The notes: a model not told the origin generated them from the letters alone. DNA of 64,000 nt from Pigmentiphaga litoralis (GCF_014651835.1 NZ_BMXQ01000001.1:1750801-1814800); one strand, 5' to 3'; counted from the first letter of the stretch, positions 25,699 through 35,863 are shown. Numbers and translations are program-made.

Positions 25699-25772
25699 AT
25701 TGTGGGCAGCTACCGGGTGCGGCTCTAGCCGTTTCTGGCAGCATGGCCCCGCCCCTAGCCATTTCTCGCAGC
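25699..25772 (-). promoter_or_regulatory. Direct-repeat operator and candidate promoter of andAc
   Basis: Two 18-base direct repeats differing at two positions, CTAGCCGTTTCTGGCAGC (25725-25742) and CTAGCCATTTCTCGCAGC (25755-25772), start 30 bp apart. On the andAc strand, CACAAT (25704-25699) is a -10-like box; with a 17-bp spacer its -35 would be at 25722-25727, overlapping the end of the proximal repeat by about 3 bases. This is the geometry used by AraC/XylS activators. The divergent AraC-type gene is the obvious binder. Confidence 0.65.
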
Positions 25773-25891
25773 TTTCCGCGTGCGATCGTCGCGCGAAATG
25801 GCGCAGTTCTTGCTTTGGCTTGCCATGCAGGATCCCGCCGGATAGGTGGGTCCGCGTTCCCGCGTCAACGCCTGCTGCCGATGGACACCGT

Positions 25892-26857
25892 ATGATTTCC
25901 GCCAAGCGCTTCGAACCAATTGCCCTGCGTCAGGCCCGACTGTTCGAGTCCGACGACCTGGATCGGACCCGCGACCAGGTATCGCGCGTCATGCAGCCGC
26001 ATCGCCTGGTGCCCGGCGCCAGCGGCAGCGTCCGGTCTCACATGGACTTTGTGCGGGTGGGCGGGATCGGCATGGGCGCCCTGGATTTCGGGGCCGCCAT
26101 GCAGGTGGACACCGGGCATCTCGACGACTACTACCTGCTGATGTTCTGCCTGAGCGGCCATGCCGATGCAAAGGTCGATGGCCAGGCGGTGGCGGTCAAT
26201 CAGGCCCGCGGCATGATCTGTTCGCCCCGGCGGCCGTTCGCGGCCATGCTGTCGGCCGATTGCGAGCAGTTCATGCTGCGCATCGACCGCGCCACCGTCG
26301 CCGCGCACACCGGCGCGTCCCGCCTGGTGTTCGACCGCGAACTGGACCTGGACAGCGCCGCCCTGCAGCCCTGGCTTGCGCAGTTGCGCGCCATGGCGAC
26401 CTCGCCCGAACTGATTCAGTGCGCCCTGCAGCACCCCAAGATCGCCGTGGAACTGGAACGCCTGTTGATCTGCCTGCTGACGACCGGCCAGCGCTGGTCC
26501 GACGAAGCCGACATCGTCACCCCCACCATTGCCCCGCGCTGCGTGCGCAGGGCCGAATCCTTCATTGAAGAACGCGCCGGCGACGCCATCCGCCTGGAAG
26601 ACATCGCCGCGGCGGCGGACGTGCCGGTGCGCACCCTGCTGGCGGGCTTTCGCCGGTTTCGCGACATCACGCCGATGCAATACCTGCGCGACGTCCGCCT
26701 GGGCCAGGCGCGGGACCGCCTGCGCCGCGCCACCCCGGGCAGCAGCGTGTCGGCGGTCGCCCTGGACTGCGGATTTCTGCACCTGGGCCGCTTTGCGCAG
26801 GCCTATCAGCAGCGCTTTGGCGAGCCGCCTTCCGAGACGCTGCGCAAGTCCTGTTGA
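25892..26857 (+). CDS. andR: AraC/XylS-family regulator of anthranilate catabolism (AndR-like)
   Basis: 321-aa regulator. The first 200 residues form the AraC_binding_2 sensor domain typical of aromatic-acid regulators (YLLMFCLSGHADAKVDGQ, ICSPRRPF). The C-terminal 100 hold the two helix-turn-helix motifs: LEDIAAAADVPVRTLLAGFRRF and SVSAVALDCGFLHLGRFAQAYQQRFGEPPSETLR. It is divergent from andAc with a 231-bp shared region carrying direct repeats. Position and family match AndR, the activator of the Burkholderia and operon; the name is by analogy. The ATG at 25892 has only a weak GGA upstream. Confidence 0.82.
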   Translation: MISAKRFEPIALRQARLFESDDLDRTRDQVSRVMQPHRLVPGASGSVRSHMDFVRVGGIGMGALDFGAAMQVDTGHLDDYYLLMFCLSGHADAKVDGQAVAVNQARGMICSPRRPFAAMLSADCEQFMLRIDRATVAAHTGASRLVFDRELDLDSAALQPWLAQLRAMATSPELIQCALQHPKIAVELERLLICLLTTGQRWSDEADIVTPTIAPRCVRRAESFIEERAGDAIRLEDIAAAADVPVRTLLAGFRRFRDITPMQYLRDVRLGQARDRLRRATPGSSVSAVALDCGFLHLGRFAQAYQQRFGEPPSETLRKSC

Positions 26858-26908
26858 CGGCCGGGGGGCGCCGGGGCGTCAATTTGTCCGCGACGGCGTC
26901 CTACCTTC

Positions 26909-26914
26909 TATAAT
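26909..26914 (+). promoter_or_regulatory. Consensus -10 box before leuS
   Basis: A perfect TATAAT stands 84 bp before the leuS start. The best -35 candidate, TTGTCC at 26884-26889, is 19 bp away, slightly long. This probably starts the long leuS-lptE-holA-proA transcript. Confidence 0.45.
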
Positions 26915-26997
26915 GCCGGGTTGAGCCAGACGCCAGCGATCATCGCCGCGTCGGTCGCCGCTATTTCAGCGCCCCTCTTTTCAGGCCCCCGGACACC

Positions 26998-29658
26998 ATG
27001 CAGGAACGCTACGCCCCTACCGAAGTCGAAACCGCCGCTCAACGCCACTGGGAGTCCACCGACGCCTACCTGGCCACCGAACACGCGACGTTGCCCGACG
27101 GGACGGAAAAGCCCAAGTTCTACGCCTGCTCGATGCTGCCCTATCCCAGCGGCAAGCTGCACATGGGCCATGTGCGCAACTACACCATCAACGATGCGAT
27201 GTACCGCCAGCTGCGCATGAAGGGCTACAACGTCCTGATGCCCATGGGCTGGGACGCCTTCGGCATGCCGGCTGAAAACGCCGCCATGAAGTCGCGCGTG
27301 CCGCCAGCCAAGTGGACTTACGACAACATTGCCTACATGAAGAAGCAGATGAAGGCGATGGGCCTGGGCATCGACTGGTCGCGCGAACTGGCGGCCTGCG
27401 ATCCCAAGTACTACAAGTGGAACCAGTGGCTGTTCCTGAAGATGCTGGAAAAGGGCATCGCCTATCGCAAGACGCAAACGGTGAATTGGGACCCGGTCGA
27501 CCAGACCGTGCTGGCCAACGAACAGGTGATCGACGGCCGCGGCTGGCGGTCGGGCGCGCTGGTCGAAAAGCGCGAGATCCCCGGCTACTACCTGCGCATT
27601 ACCGACTACGCCGAAGAACTGCTGTCCCAGGTGCGTGACAACCTGACCGGCTGGCCCGAACGTGTCCGCCTGATGCAGGAACACTGGATCGGCAAGAGCG
27701 AAGGCACGCGCTTTGCCTTCACCCACGACATCCGCGACGCGTCCGGTCAGCTGATCCAGGACGGGCGCCTGTACGTCTTCACGACACGCGCCGACACGAT
27801 CATGGGCGTGACCTTCTGCGCCGTCGCGCCCGAGCATCCGCTTGCGACCCACGCCGCGCGCAACAACCCCGAGCTGCAGGCTTTCATCGAAGCCTGCCGC
27901 CAGGGCGGCGTGACCGAAGCCGAAATGGCCACGCGCGAAAAGGAAGGCCTGCCCACCGGGCTGACCGTCACGCATCCCCTGACCGGCCAGCCGATCGACG
28001 TGTGGGTCGGCAACTACGTGCTCATGAGCTACGGCGACGGCGCCGTGATGGGCGTGCCCGCGCACGACGAACGCGATTTCCTGTTTGCCAAGAAGTACGA
28101 CCTGCCGATCGCGCAGGTGGTGGCGGCCGAAGGCAAGGACTATTCGACCGACGCCTGGCAGGAATGGTATGGCGACAAGAACGTCATCCGCACCATCAAC
28201 TCGGGCAAGTACAACGGCCTGGACTACGTGCACGCGGTCGACGCCGTGGCGGCCGACCTGGCGGCCAAGGGCCTGGGCGAAAAGCGCACTACCTTCCGCC
28301 TGCGTGACTGGGGCGTGTCGCGGCAGCGTTATTGGGGCACGCCGATCCCGATGATCCACTGCGAGACCTGCGGCACCGTGCCGGTGCCCGAAAAAGACCT
28401 GCCGGTCATTTTGCCCGAGCACCTGATCCCCGACGGCAGCGGCAACCCGCTGGCCAAGTGCGAAGAATTCCTGAACGTCGACTGTCCCACCTGCGGCAAG
28501 CCGGCGCGCCGCGAGACCGACACGATGGACACCTTCGTGGACTCGTCCTGGTACTTCATGCGCTACACATCGCCGGGCAACGACGACGCGATGGTGGACG
28601 CACGCAACGATTACTGGATGCCGATGGACCAGTACATCGGCGGCATCGAACATGCCGTGCTGCACCTGCTGTATGCGCGCTTCTGGACCAAGGTGATGCG
28701 CGACCTGGGCCTGGTCAAGTTTGACGAGCCCTTCGTCAAGCTGCTGACGCAAGGCATGGTGCTGAACCATATCTACTCGCGCAAGGGCGCCACGGGCGGC
28801 ATCGAATACTTCTGGCCCGACGAGGTCGAGAACGTGTACGACGCCAAGGGCGCGATCATTGGCGCGACGCTCAAGAAAGACGGGTCGCCCGTCGACTACG
28901 GCGGCGTGGGCACGATGTCCAAATCCAAGAACAATGGCGTCGATCCGCAATCCCTGATCGACACCCAGGGCGCCGACACCGCGCGCCTGTTCGTGATGTT
29001 CGCCAGCCCGCCCGAGCAGACCCTGGAATGGTCGGGCGCGGGCGTGGAAGGCTCGCACCGCTTCCTGAAGCGGCTGTGGTCGTTCTGCCATGCCAACGCG
29101 GGCCGGGTGGCCGCAGCGCAGGCCGCCGGCGCCATCACCGACTGGACCCCTGCCGACAACGCCGTCAAATCGCTGCGCCGCGACGTGCACGCGCTGCTCA
29201 AGCAGGCCGACTACGACTACCAGCGCATCCAGTACAACACCGTGGTGTCGGCCGGCATGAAGCTGCTGAACACCCTGGACGACGCCAAGGTCGACGGCAA
29301 GTTCGGCGACGCCGCGCTGGCCGAAGGCCTGCAGATCCTGCTGTCGGTGCTGTATCCCATCGTGCCGCACCTGACCTGGCACGCGTGGCGCGACCTGGGC
29401 TTTGCCGACACCCGCGGCGACCTGCTCGACGCGGCCTGGCCCCAGGTGGACGACGCGGCGCTGGTGACCGATGAGGTCGAACTGATGCTGCAGGTCAATG
29501 GCAAGCTGCGCGGCGCTTTGAGCGTGCCGAGCGCCGCCGACAAGGCCGCGATCGAAGCGCTGGCCGTGACGCATGACGCCGTGACCCGATTCCTGGAAGG
29601 CCGCGCGCCAAAGCGGGTTATCGTCGTGCCGGGCAAACTCGTGAACGTGGTGGGATGA
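26998..29658 (+). CDS. leuS: Leucyl-tRNA synthetase
   Basis: 886-aa class Ia synthetase. HIGH motif as [11 protein letters not shown] near residue 53; the CP1 editing domain contains [20 protein letters not shown], the threonine-rich proofreading site, and the [15 protein letters not shown] loop; the KMSKS loop reads TMSKSKNNG near 640, with Thr replacing the first Lys; the C-terminal anticodon-binding domain ends [12 protein letters not shown]. It is the bacterial LeuRS-B type. Its TGA overlaps the lptE ATG. Confidence 0.96.
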   Translation: MQERYAPTEVETAAQRHWESTDAYLATEHATLPDGTEKPKFYACSMLPYPSGKLHMGHVRNYTINDAMYRQLRMKGYNVLMPMGWDAFGMPAENAAMKSRVPPAKWTYDNIAYMKKQMKAMGLGIDWSRELAACDPKYYKWNQWLFLKMLEKGIAYRKTQTVNWDPVDQTVLANEQVIDGRGWRSGALVEKREIPGYYLRITDYAEELLSQVRDNLTGWPERVRLMQEHWIGKSEGTRFAFTHDIRDASGQLIQDGRLYVFTTRADTIMGVTFCAVAPEHPLATHAARNNPELQAFIEACRQGGVTEAEMATREKEGLPTGLTVTHPLTGQPIDVWVGNYVLMSYGDGAVMGVPAHDERDFLFAKKYDLPIAQVVAAEGKDYSTDAWQEWYGDKNVIRTINSGKYNGLDYVHAVDAVAADLAAKGLGEKRTTFRLRDWGVSRQRYWGTPIPMIHCETCGTVPVPEKDLPVILPEHLIPDGSGNPLAKCEEFLNVDCPTCGKPARRETDTMDTFVDSSWYFMRYTSPGNDDAMVDARNDYWMPMDQYIGGIEHAVLHLLYARFWTKVMRDLGLVKFDEPFVKLLTQGMVLNHIYSRKGATGGIEYFWPDEVENVYDAKGAIIGATLKKDGSPVDYGGVGTMSKSKNNGVDPQSLIDTQGADTARLFVMFASPPEQTLEWSGAGVEGSHRFLKRLWSFCHANAGRVAAAQAAGAITDWTPADNAVKSLRRDVHALLKQADYDYQRIQYNTVVSAGMKLLNTLDDAKVDGKFGDAALAEGLQILLSVLYPIVPHLTWHAWRDLGFADTRGDLLDAAWPQVDDAALVTDEVELMLQVNGKLRGALSVPSAADKAAIEALAVTHDAVTRFLEGRAPKRVIVVPGKLVNVVG

Positions 29659-30248
29659 TGGACAGTCGCTCGACCTTGCAGGACTCCGGCATTTCGACCG
29701 CAGGCATGGCCAACAGCGCCTCGGGCGGCAGGCCCGGCGTGCCTGCGCCCGGCCGCCGGCGTGCGCTGCAGGCCCTGGGCGCCGCCGGCGTCCTGGCCTT
29801 TTTGGGCGGCTGTGGCTTTGCCCTGCGTGGCACGGCCGACCTGCCGTTCAAGACGTTGTACGTCAACCTGGAAAACACGTCCGAACTCGGCGCGCAGTTG
29901 CGCCGCTACGTGCGCACCACCACCAGCACGGACATCGTCGAAGACCCCAAGGCGGCCGAAGCGCAGTTGCAGGTGCTGTCCGATACCCGCGAGCGCAGCG
30001 TGCTGTCGCTCGATGCGTCGGGCCGTGTCCGCGAATTTGAACTGCGCTATCTGTTCACCTTTCGTCTGCACAATGGCAAGGGCTATGAATTCATCCAGCC
30101 CACCACCATCATGCTCAAGCGCGACCTGACCTTCAACGATGCGGCCACGCTCGCCAAAGAGTCGGAAGCCAACCTGCTCTACCGCGACATGCAGATGGAA
30201 GTCATCCAGCAGCTGCTGCGCCGCATGGCTGCGGCCGAGCCCATTTGA
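29655..30248 (+). CDS. lptE: LPS-assembly lipoprotein LptE
   Basis: 197-aa outer-membrane lipoprotein that plugs the LptD barrel in LPS export. The sequence FLGG-Cys53-GFALRG is the conserved LptE start after lipobox cleavage; later LETTS-type strands and [18 protein letters not shown] at the C-terminus also fit. About 35 residues, including RRRALQAL, precede the signal helix, longer than usual; Met18 could be the true start. The first ATG overlaps the leuS stop, the same leuS-lptE-holA order as in most proteobacteria. Confidence 0.88.
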   Translation: MMDSRSTLQDSGISTAGMANSASGGRPGVPAPGRRRALQALGAAGVLAFLGGCGFALRGTADLPFKTLYVNLENTSELGAQLRRYVRTTTSTDIVEDPKAAEAQLQVLSDTRERSVLSLDASGRVREFELRYLFTFRLHNGKGYEFIQPTTIMLKRDLTFNDAATLAKESEANLLYRDMQMEVIQQLLRRMAAAEPI

Positions 30249-30306
30249 GCGTGCGCGTGCGCCAGGGGCCTGTCGTGCCGATGTCCGTGCCTGCGGAGGC
30301 GCTGCG

Positions 30307-31371
30307 ATGGGCATGACCTTGCGTCCGGAGCAGCTGCCGGCGCACCTGGAACGGGCCGGCCAGTCGCTCGAAGCCCTGTACACCGTCACGGGCGATGAAC
30401 CCCTGCTGGTGATCGAGGCGGGCGACCTGCTGCGCCAGGCGTCCCGCACGGCCGGCTATACCGAGCGCGACACGGTCGTGGCCGACGCCCGCAGCGACTG
30501 GAATACCCTGCTCAGCGCCAGCCAGTCGATTTCGCTGTTCGGCGACCGCCGGCTGCTGGAACTGAAGATCCCGACCGGCAAGCCAGGCAAGACAGGTGGC
30601 GACGTGATCGCGCGGCTGGCCAAGCAGGCGCCGTCGCAGAAAGGCGACTGCGTCACCGTGGTCATGCTGCCCAAGCTCGATCGCACCACCAAGGCCTCGG
30701 CGTGGTTCACAGCGCTGACCACGCACGGCGTGGTGATCGATGTGCCAACCATCGAGCGCCCCGCCCTGCCCGGCTGGATCGGCGAGCGGCTCGGCCGGCA
30801 GAAGCAGCGGGCCCGGCCTGACGTGCTGCAGTGGCTGGCCGACCGCGTGGAAGGCAACCTGCTTGCGGCGCACCAGGAAATCCTGAAGCTGGCCCTGCTG
30901 TATCCCGAGGGCGACCTGACGCTGGACAACGTGCAGGAAGCGGTGATGAACGTGGCCCGCTACGACGTCTTCAAGCTGCGCGACGCCATGCTGGCTGGCG
31001 ATGCCCGCCGCGTGGTGCGCATGCTGGAAGGCCTGCGCGCCGAAGGCGAAGCCTTGCCCCTGGTGCTGTGGGCGGTGGGCGAAGAAATCCGCTTGCTGGC
31101 GCGCCTTTCCCAGGCCGGCCAGCAAGGCCAGAGCGTTCCGGCACTGATGCGCACGCTGCGCTTCTACGGCAGCCACGAACAGCTGGCCAATCAGGCGCTG
31201 CGCCGGGTCCCGGCGCACGCCTGGCCCGCGGCGGTGCGCCATGCGCACGACGTGGACAAGATCATCAAGGGCCTGCGGGTACCCGGACGGCTGTCCGACC
31301 CCTGGCACGAAGTCACACGGCTGGCCCTGCGGGTGGCTGCCTCAACCGCGTCACCCGCGTCAACCGTGTAA
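30307..31371 (+). CDS. holA: DNA polymerase III delta subunit
   Basis: 354-aa clamp-loader subunit that opens the beta sliding clamp. Landmarks: [20 protein letters not shown] near residue 27, [39 protein letters not shown], and [21 protein letters not shown]. The Walker A motif is absent, as is normal for delta. The ATG at 30307 follows GGAGG by 8 bases. Its 3' end carries three 9-bp tandem units. Functionally tied to lptE only by conserved gene order. Confidence 0.92.
   Translation: MGMTLRPEQLPAHLERAGQSLEALYTVTGDEPLLVIEAGDLLRQASRTAGYTERDTVVADARSDWNTLLSASQSISLFGDRRLLELKIPTGKPGKTGGDVIARLAKQAPSQKGDCVTVVMLPKLDRTTKASAWFTALTTHGVVIDVPTIERPALPGWIGERLGRQKQRARPDVLQWLADRVEGNLLAAHQEILKLALLYPEGDLTLDNVQEAVMNVARYDVFKLRDAMLAGDARRVVRMLEGLRAEGEALPLVLWAVGEEIRLLARLSQAGQQGQSVPALMRTLRFYGSHEQLANQALRRVPAHAWPAAVRHAHDVDKIIKGLRVPGRLSDPWHEVTRLALRVAASTASPASTV
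31343..31369 (+). repeat. Three 9-bp tandem units at the 3' end of holA
   Basis: CAACCGCGT, CACCCGCGT and CAACCGTGT follow each other without gaps and encode the last residues of HolA (STASPASTV). They are 26 bp before proA. Confidence 0.6.
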
Positions 31372-31394
31372 ACCAACACCCGGCGTTTTTCACC

Positions 31395-32672
31395 ATGCAA
31401 TCGAACGATTTGAACGACACCCTTCAGCGCGTCGGCGAGCAGGCTCGCCGTGCCGCCCGCGCCCTGGCGCGTGCCGACGGCGCCGCCAAGGCCGCTGCGC
31501 TGCGCGCCATGGCCCAGGGCCTGCGCACGAACGCTGCCTGGCTGCAGGAAGAAAACCGCAAGGACCTGGACGCCGCGCGCGCCAACCAGCTGGAACCGGC
31601 GCTGCTGGACCGGCTGACCTTGTCGGACCGCGCGCTGGACCTGATGGCCACCGGGCTCGAGCAGATCGCCGCCATGCCGGATCCGGTCGGCGAACTGACC
31701 GACACCCGCATCCGCCCCAACGGCATGCAAATCGCCCGCATGCGCGTGCCCATCGGCGTGATTGGCATCATCTACGAATCGCGTCCAAACGTGACGATCG
31801 ACGCCGCGGCCCTGTGCATCAAGTCGGGCAATGCGGCCATTCTGCGGGGCGGCTCGGAAGCCTTCCATTCCAACACTGCCCTGGGCAAGATCGTGCAGGA
31901 CGGCCTGGCCGCCGCCGGCCTGCCCCTGGACGGCGTGCAGATGGTGCCGACGACCGATCGCGCCGCGGTGGGCATCCTGGTCACCATGACGGAACACGTG
32001 GACGTGATCGTTCCGCGCGGTGGCAAAGGCCTGATCCAGCGGCTGTCGCAAGAAGCCCGGGTGCCGATGATCAAGCACCTGGACGGCATCTGCCATGTGT
32101 ACGTGGACCGGGATGCCGACTTGCGCAAGGCGCACACCATCGCCATCAATGCCAAGACCTACCGCTACGGCATTTGCGGCGCCATGGAAACCCTGCTGGT
32201 GCACGAAGCCGTGGCGCCCGCGTTCCTGCCCGAAGTGGCGGCGGCCTTTGCCACCCACGGCGTGCAATTGCGCGGCTGCGAGCGCACCCTTGCGGTCCTG
32301 CCCGGCATCGCGGCCGCGACGGCCGAAGATTGGGATACGGAGTACCTGGCGCCGATCCTGGCCGTGCGCGTGGTGGCGTCGCTGGACGATGCCATCGAGC
32401 ACATTGCCACCCACGGCTCGGGCCACACCGACGCCATCGTCACCGAGCAGATCGGCGCGGCGCGCCGCTTCCAGCGCGAAGTCGATTCCAGTTCGGTCTA
32501 TGTCAACCTGCCGACCTGCTTTGCCGACGGATTCGAGTATGGTCTGGGCGCGGAAATCGGCATTTCGACCAACAAGCTGCACGCACGGGGACCGGTCGGG
32601 CTGGAAGGCCTGACCACGCTCAAGTGGGTGCTGTCCGGCGACGCGCAAACGCGCGGCACGTCGTCTCATTAG
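31395..32672 (+). CDS. proA: Gamma-glutamyl phosphate reductase
   Basis: 425-aa NADPH-dependent enzyme of proline synthesis, aldehyde-dehydrogenase fold. Visible: [21 protein letters not shown] near 125, [24 protein letters not shown], and the catalytic-cysteine segment [53 protein letters not shown] is split across the C-terminal part. ATG 31395 lies 23 bp after the holA stop. The partner kinase proB is not in the window. The stop codon falls inside a short tandem repeat. Confidence 0.94.
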   Translation: MQSNDLNDTLQRVGEQARRAARALARADGAAKAAALRAMAQGLRTNAAWLQEENRKDLDAARANQLEPALLDRLTLSDRALDLMATGLEQIAAMPDPVGELTDTRIRPNGMQIARMRVPIGVIGIIYESRPNVTIDAAALCIKSGNAAILRGGSEAFHSNTALGKIVQDGLAAAGLPLDGVQMVPTTDRAAVGILVTMTEHVDVIVPRGGKGLIQRLSQEARVPMIKHLDGICHVYVDRDADLRKAHTIAINAKTYRYGICGAMETLLVHEAVAPAFLPEVAAAFATHGVQLRGCERTLAVLPGIAAATAEDWDTEYLAPILAVRVVASLDDAIEHIATHGSGHTDAIVTEQIGAARRFQREVDSSSVYVNLPTCFADGFEYGLGAEIGISTNKLHARGPVGLEGLTTLKWVLSGDAQTRGTSSH

Positions 32673-32700
32673 TCTCATCAGTCCCATTAGGTCCCATCAG
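32663..32700 (+). repeat. Four 9-10-bp degenerate tandem units at the 3' end of proA
   Basis: GTCTCATTA, GTCTCATCA, GTCCCATTAG and GTCCCATCAG run head to tail. The proA stop TAG lies in the first unit; the last ends 9 bp before the hemJ ATG. Confidence 0.6.
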
Positions 32701-32709
32701 GAAATCGTC

Positions 32710-33132
32710 ATGTTGTGGGTCAAAGCCTTTCACATCCTGTTCGTCGCTTCCTGGTTTGCCGGGCTGTTCTACCTGCCCCGCATCTTTGTGAACCTGGCGC
32801 AGGAAACCCAGCCGGCCGTGGTGTCGCGCCTGCTGCTCATGGCGCGCAAGCTGTATCGTTTCACGTCGATCCTGTCGGTGCCTGCCGTGCTGCTTGGGCT
32901 GTGGCTCTACCTGGGCTATGGTATCGGGAAGGGTCCCGGCAATGGCTGGATGCACGCCAAGCTGGCGGTGGTCGTGCTCACGATCGGCTATCACCATGCC
33001 TGTGGCAGCCTGCTCCGCAAATTCGAAGCCGGCCGCAATGCGCGGTCGCATGTGTTCTACCGCTGGTTCAACGAAGTGCCTGTGCTGTTGCTGCTGGCCG
33101 CCGTGATCTTCGTGGTCGTCAAACCTTTCTAA
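32710..33132 (+). CDS. hemJ: HemJ-type protoporphyrinogen IX oxidase (CopD-like)
   Basis: 140-aa membrane protein with four hydrophobic helices. The HemJ hallmarks are present: HILFVASWFAGLFYLPRIFV with the conserved His8, the WMHAKLAVVVLTIGYHH helix with Lys, and RSHVFYRWFNEVPVLLLLA ending in VVVKPF. HemJ carries a heme b bound by His and Lys and oxidises protoporphyrinogen to protoporphyrin in organisms lacking HemG/HemY. Such genes are often labelled CopD-family. It follows proA by 37 bp and precedes an rRNA methyltransferase by 11 bp. Confidence 0.82.
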   Translation: MLWVKAFHILFVASWFAGLFYLPRIFVNLAQETQPAVVSRLLLMARKLYRFTSILSVPAVLLGLWLYLGYGIGKGPGNGWMHAKLAVVVLTIGYHHACGSLLRKFEAGRNARSHVFYRWFNEVPVLLLLAAVIFVVVKPF

Positions 33133-33143
33133 TTGGCCTTATT

Positions 33144-34973
33144 TTGTCCGATACCCCTCCGCGCAAGAAGATTTCCCTGAACCCGGCCGACCGCGCACCG
33201 GCCGACGCCTCGCCGCGTCCGGACGACGGCCGCAGCCGCTCCGGTCCCCGCGCGCGGCGCGTGGTCCAGGCGGCGCTGGAAAGCGGCAAGGCCCGCCGAC
33301 TGGAGCGCGCGGCCGAGCCTGATCGCGGCGAGCGCGGTGAAGGCGCTGCCGGCCGCGATGCTGGCCGCCCTGATCGCTTTCCAGAGCGGTCGTCGGACCG
33401 CTCAGATCCCGCAAGTGCCGGCGCAAGATCCCCGTCGGCACGTCCGGCGGCCGCAGGTGGCCGACCCGGCAGCGATCGTCCCTCCGGTGATCGTGGCGAC
33501 CGTGGCGATCGCGCGTCAGGCGGCCGCCCCGGCGAGGGCCGTTCCGCAGCAGGCCGTTCCGGCTCCGCCAACCCGAACGCGCGCGAGCGCCGTCCGACCT
33601 TCCGTTCGACGGAATCCGAGCAGGACCTGAGCGTGGCGGCGCATGAAGGCGACCAGTCGGTCGGCGACACGACCTCGCGCGCGTCCCGTCCCACCATGGA
33701 CGCCGGCCGGGGCGCGCCCGGCACGCAGCGCGGCGGCTTTCGTCCGCGCAATTCACCGTCGCGCACGCCTGCCGCGCCAGTCACTGCTCAGGCGGAAGCC
33801 GTCGCAGCCCGCGCCAAACCCGGTGTCGAGATTTTCCCGGTGTTCGCCCCCTGCCCGCAGGGCCTGGAGGGCGTGCTGGTGGACGAACTGAAAGGCCTCG
33901 GCTTTGCCGACGCCTGGGCCGGCCGCGCCGGTGCGCACTTCACGGCCGACTGGACCGAAGTCATGCGGGTCAACCTGCAATCGCGTCTGGCGACCCGCAT
34001 CCTGGTGCAGGTGAACTACGGCACGGTCCATACCGAAGACGACCTGCTGGAACTGGCGCGCGCCACGCCATGGGAACGCTGGTTCGGCGCCGAGCAGACC
34101 TTGCGGGTGGATACGTCGGCCGTCCGCAGCCCCATGAAAAGCCTGCAGTTCTGCAACCTGCGAGCCAAGGACGGCATTTGCGACCGGCTGCGCGATCGCG
34201 AGGGCGAGCGCCCCAGCATCGACACGGTGCGCCCCGACGCGCGCGTTCACGTGTTCCTGTCCGAAACCACCGCCACGCTGTACCTCGACACGTCGGGTGA
34301 AAGCCTGTTCAAGCGCGGCTGGCGCCTGGACAAGGGCGAAGCGCCGCTGCGTGAAAACCTGGCGGCGGGCCTGCTCGCGCTGTCGGGCTGGCGTATCGAC
34401 AGCCCTTTGCTCGACCCCTTTTGCGGCAGCGGCACCATCGTGATCGAAGCCGCCCTCAAGGCGCTGAACGTGCCGCCGGGCATCAGCCGCCCCTTCGCGT
34501 TCGAACGCCTGCGGGGCCACCAGGAATGGCGGTGGCGCGACCTGAAAGAAGATGCTCGCGCCCACATCCTGCCCAAGCTGCCCATGCAGCTGGCCGGCGC
34601 CGACATCGACGAACGCGCCATTGCCGCCGCGCGCGACAACGCTGAACGTGCCGGCCTGACCGAAGACGCCGTCTACTTCGAAGTCGCCGATGCGCGCGAC
34701 ACCTGCCCGCTGGATGAGCAGGTGGGCTGGATCATCACCAATCCGCCCTACGGCGAGCGGCTGGATATCGACACGGACACCCAGCTCTGGACCGAATGGG
34801 CGTCGACGCTCAAGCGCGAGTTCGGCGGATGGCAGATGCACATGATCACGAACGACCTGGACCTGCCGAAAAAGCTGCGTCTGAATCCGTCGCGCCGCAC
34901 GCCGCTGTACAACGGCGCGCTTGAATGCCGCCTGTTCGGCTTCGAGCTGGTCGCGGGCGGCTTTCGCCGCTAG
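33144..34973 (+). CDS. THUMP-domain 23S rRNA guanine-N2 methyltransferase (RlmL N-half type) with long RG-rich tail
   Basis: 609-aa protein if the TTG at 33144 is used. Residues from about 228 form the enzyme: VEIFPVFAPCPQGLEGVLVDEL, THUMP domain, then the Rossmann methyltransferase with LLDPFCGSGTIVIEA (SAM site), GADIDERAIAAARDNAERAG and the catalytic NPPYGER. This is the RlmL-type m2G methyltransferase without the RlmK half. Residues 1-225 are disordered, rich in Arg, Gly, Ser, Asp and Pro, with DRGDRGDRASGG-type repeats. No in-frame ATG precedes 33696, inside the tail, so the N-terminus rests on TTG and matches the family-like SDTPPRKKISLNP; no Shine-Dalgarno is seen. Confidence 0.82.
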   Translation: MSDTPPRKKISLNPADRAPADASPRPDDGRSRSGPRARRVVQAALESGKARRLERAAEPDRGERGEGAAGRDAGRPDRFPERSSDRSDPASAGARSPSARPAAAGGRPGSDRPSGDRGDRGDRASGGRPGEGRSAAGRSGSANPNARERRPTFRSTESEQDLSVAAHEGDQSVGDTTSRASRPTMDAGRGAPGTQRGGFRPRNSPSRTPAAPVTAQAEAVAARAKPGVEIFPVFAPCPQGLEGVLVDELKGLGFADAWAGRAGAHFTADWTEVMRVNLQSRLATRILVQVNYGTVHTEDDLLELARATPWERWFGAEQTLRVDTSAVRSPMKSLQFCNLRAKDGICDRLRDREGERPSIDTVRPDARVHVFLSETTATLYLDTSGESLFKRGWRLDKGEAPLRENLAAGLLALSGWRIDSPLLDPFCGSGTIVIEAALKALNVPPGISRPFAFERLRGHQEWRWRDLKEDARAHILPKLPMQLAGADIDERAIAAARDNAERAGLTEDAVYFEVADARDTCPLDEQVGWIITNPPYGERLDIDTDTQLWTEWASTLKREFGGWQMHMITNDLDLPKKLRLNPSRRTPLYNGALECRLFGFELVAGGFRR

Positions 34974-34988
34974 GTTGCCCGACAGTCC

Positions 34989-35771
34989 ATGGACCTGCGT
35001 TATCTGTTGAAGATGCTGGCGCTGCCGCCAGGCTGCCTGCTGCTCGTGCTGCTGGTGGCCTGGCTGTTCCGCCGCCGCCTGCCCAGGCTGGCGTCGCTTC
35101 TGTTCCTGGGCAGCGTGGCCGCCTTGTGGATGCTGTCGACGCCCTGGTTTGTCGAATGGGGCGGCCGCCGCCTGGAAACCGATGCGCCCCTGCCGGCGGC
35201 GGCGTGGCCTGTCCTGGCGGGCCGCGCCGATGCCATCGTCGTGCTGGGCGCCGGCCGGCGCGAGTCCGACCCTGGCTGGGGCAAGGACGTGGCGGGCATC
35301 TATAGCACCGAACGCGTGCGTTATGGGGCGCGCATCGCCAAAGCCAGCCAGCTTCCGGTGCTGGTGTCGGGCGGCAAAGTCTGGGAAGACGACAGTCACC
35401 CCAGCGAGGCCGACTTGATGGCCGAGGTGTTCGAGCAGGATCATCAGCAGCCGGTGCAATGGCGCGAAGGCGACAGCCGCACGACGCAAGAAAACGCCGA
35501 ACGCAGCTGGGCCATGCTCGAACCGCAAGGCAAGACCCGCATCGTGCTGGTCACCCAGGCGTGGCACATGCCCCGCGCCCGCAGGCTGTTCCTCCAGCAG
35601 GGCTTTACGGTGATCCCGGCGCCCATGGGCTACCTCAGCGCGCCCAACGGCCGGCCATTCCATGGGCTGCTGCCCGACGCCAACTCCTTTTCCAACAGTG
35701 TGCTCATCGTTCACGAAGGCCTCGGGGCCTGGCTGTACGCCCACGCACCCGCATTGGCGAGCTCGCGCTAG
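34989..35771 (+). CDS. DUF218 (YdcF/ElyC-like) membrane protein
   Basis: 260-aa protein: two N-terminal membrane helices (LALPPGCLLLVLLVAWLF and LASLLFLGSVAALWML) and a periplasmic DUF218 domain with ADAIVVLGAGRR, YGARIAKAS...VLVSGG, EGDSRTTQENAERS and VTQAWHMPRARRLF. The two-helix layout is that of ElyC/YdcF-type proteins linked to envelope and undecaprenyl-phosphate metabolism. Catalytic activity is unproven. It starts 15 bp after the methyltransferase gene and ends the plus-strand run that begins with leuS. Confidence 0.85.
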   Translation: MDLRYLLKMLALPPGCLLLVLLVAWLFRRRLPRLASLLFLGSVAALWMLSTPWFVEWGGRRLETDAPLPAAAWPVLAGRADAIVVLGAGRRESDPGWGKDVAGIYSTERVRYGARIAKASQLPVLVSGGKVWEDDSHPSEADLMAEVFEQDHQQPVQWREGDSRTTQENAERSWAMLEPQGKTRIVLVTQAWHMPRARRLFLQQGFTVIPAPMGYLSAPNGRPFHGLLPDANSFSNSVLIVHEGLGAWLYAHAPALASSR

Positions 35772-35863
35772 CCCGCTTCGGCACCGATGTGGCGCAATCG
35801 CCGCATGTTTGTGGTGCAAGCGACACAAACCCCCGCATTCTTGACAGGCGCCTGAACCAAGGC

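Noticed and set aside
28900..28950. Thr instead of Lys at the start of the LeuRS KMSKS loop as an inactivating change
   Set aside because: The remaining MSKSKNNG loop is intact and this substitution is probably normal in betaproteobacterial LeuRS, so no defect is claimed.
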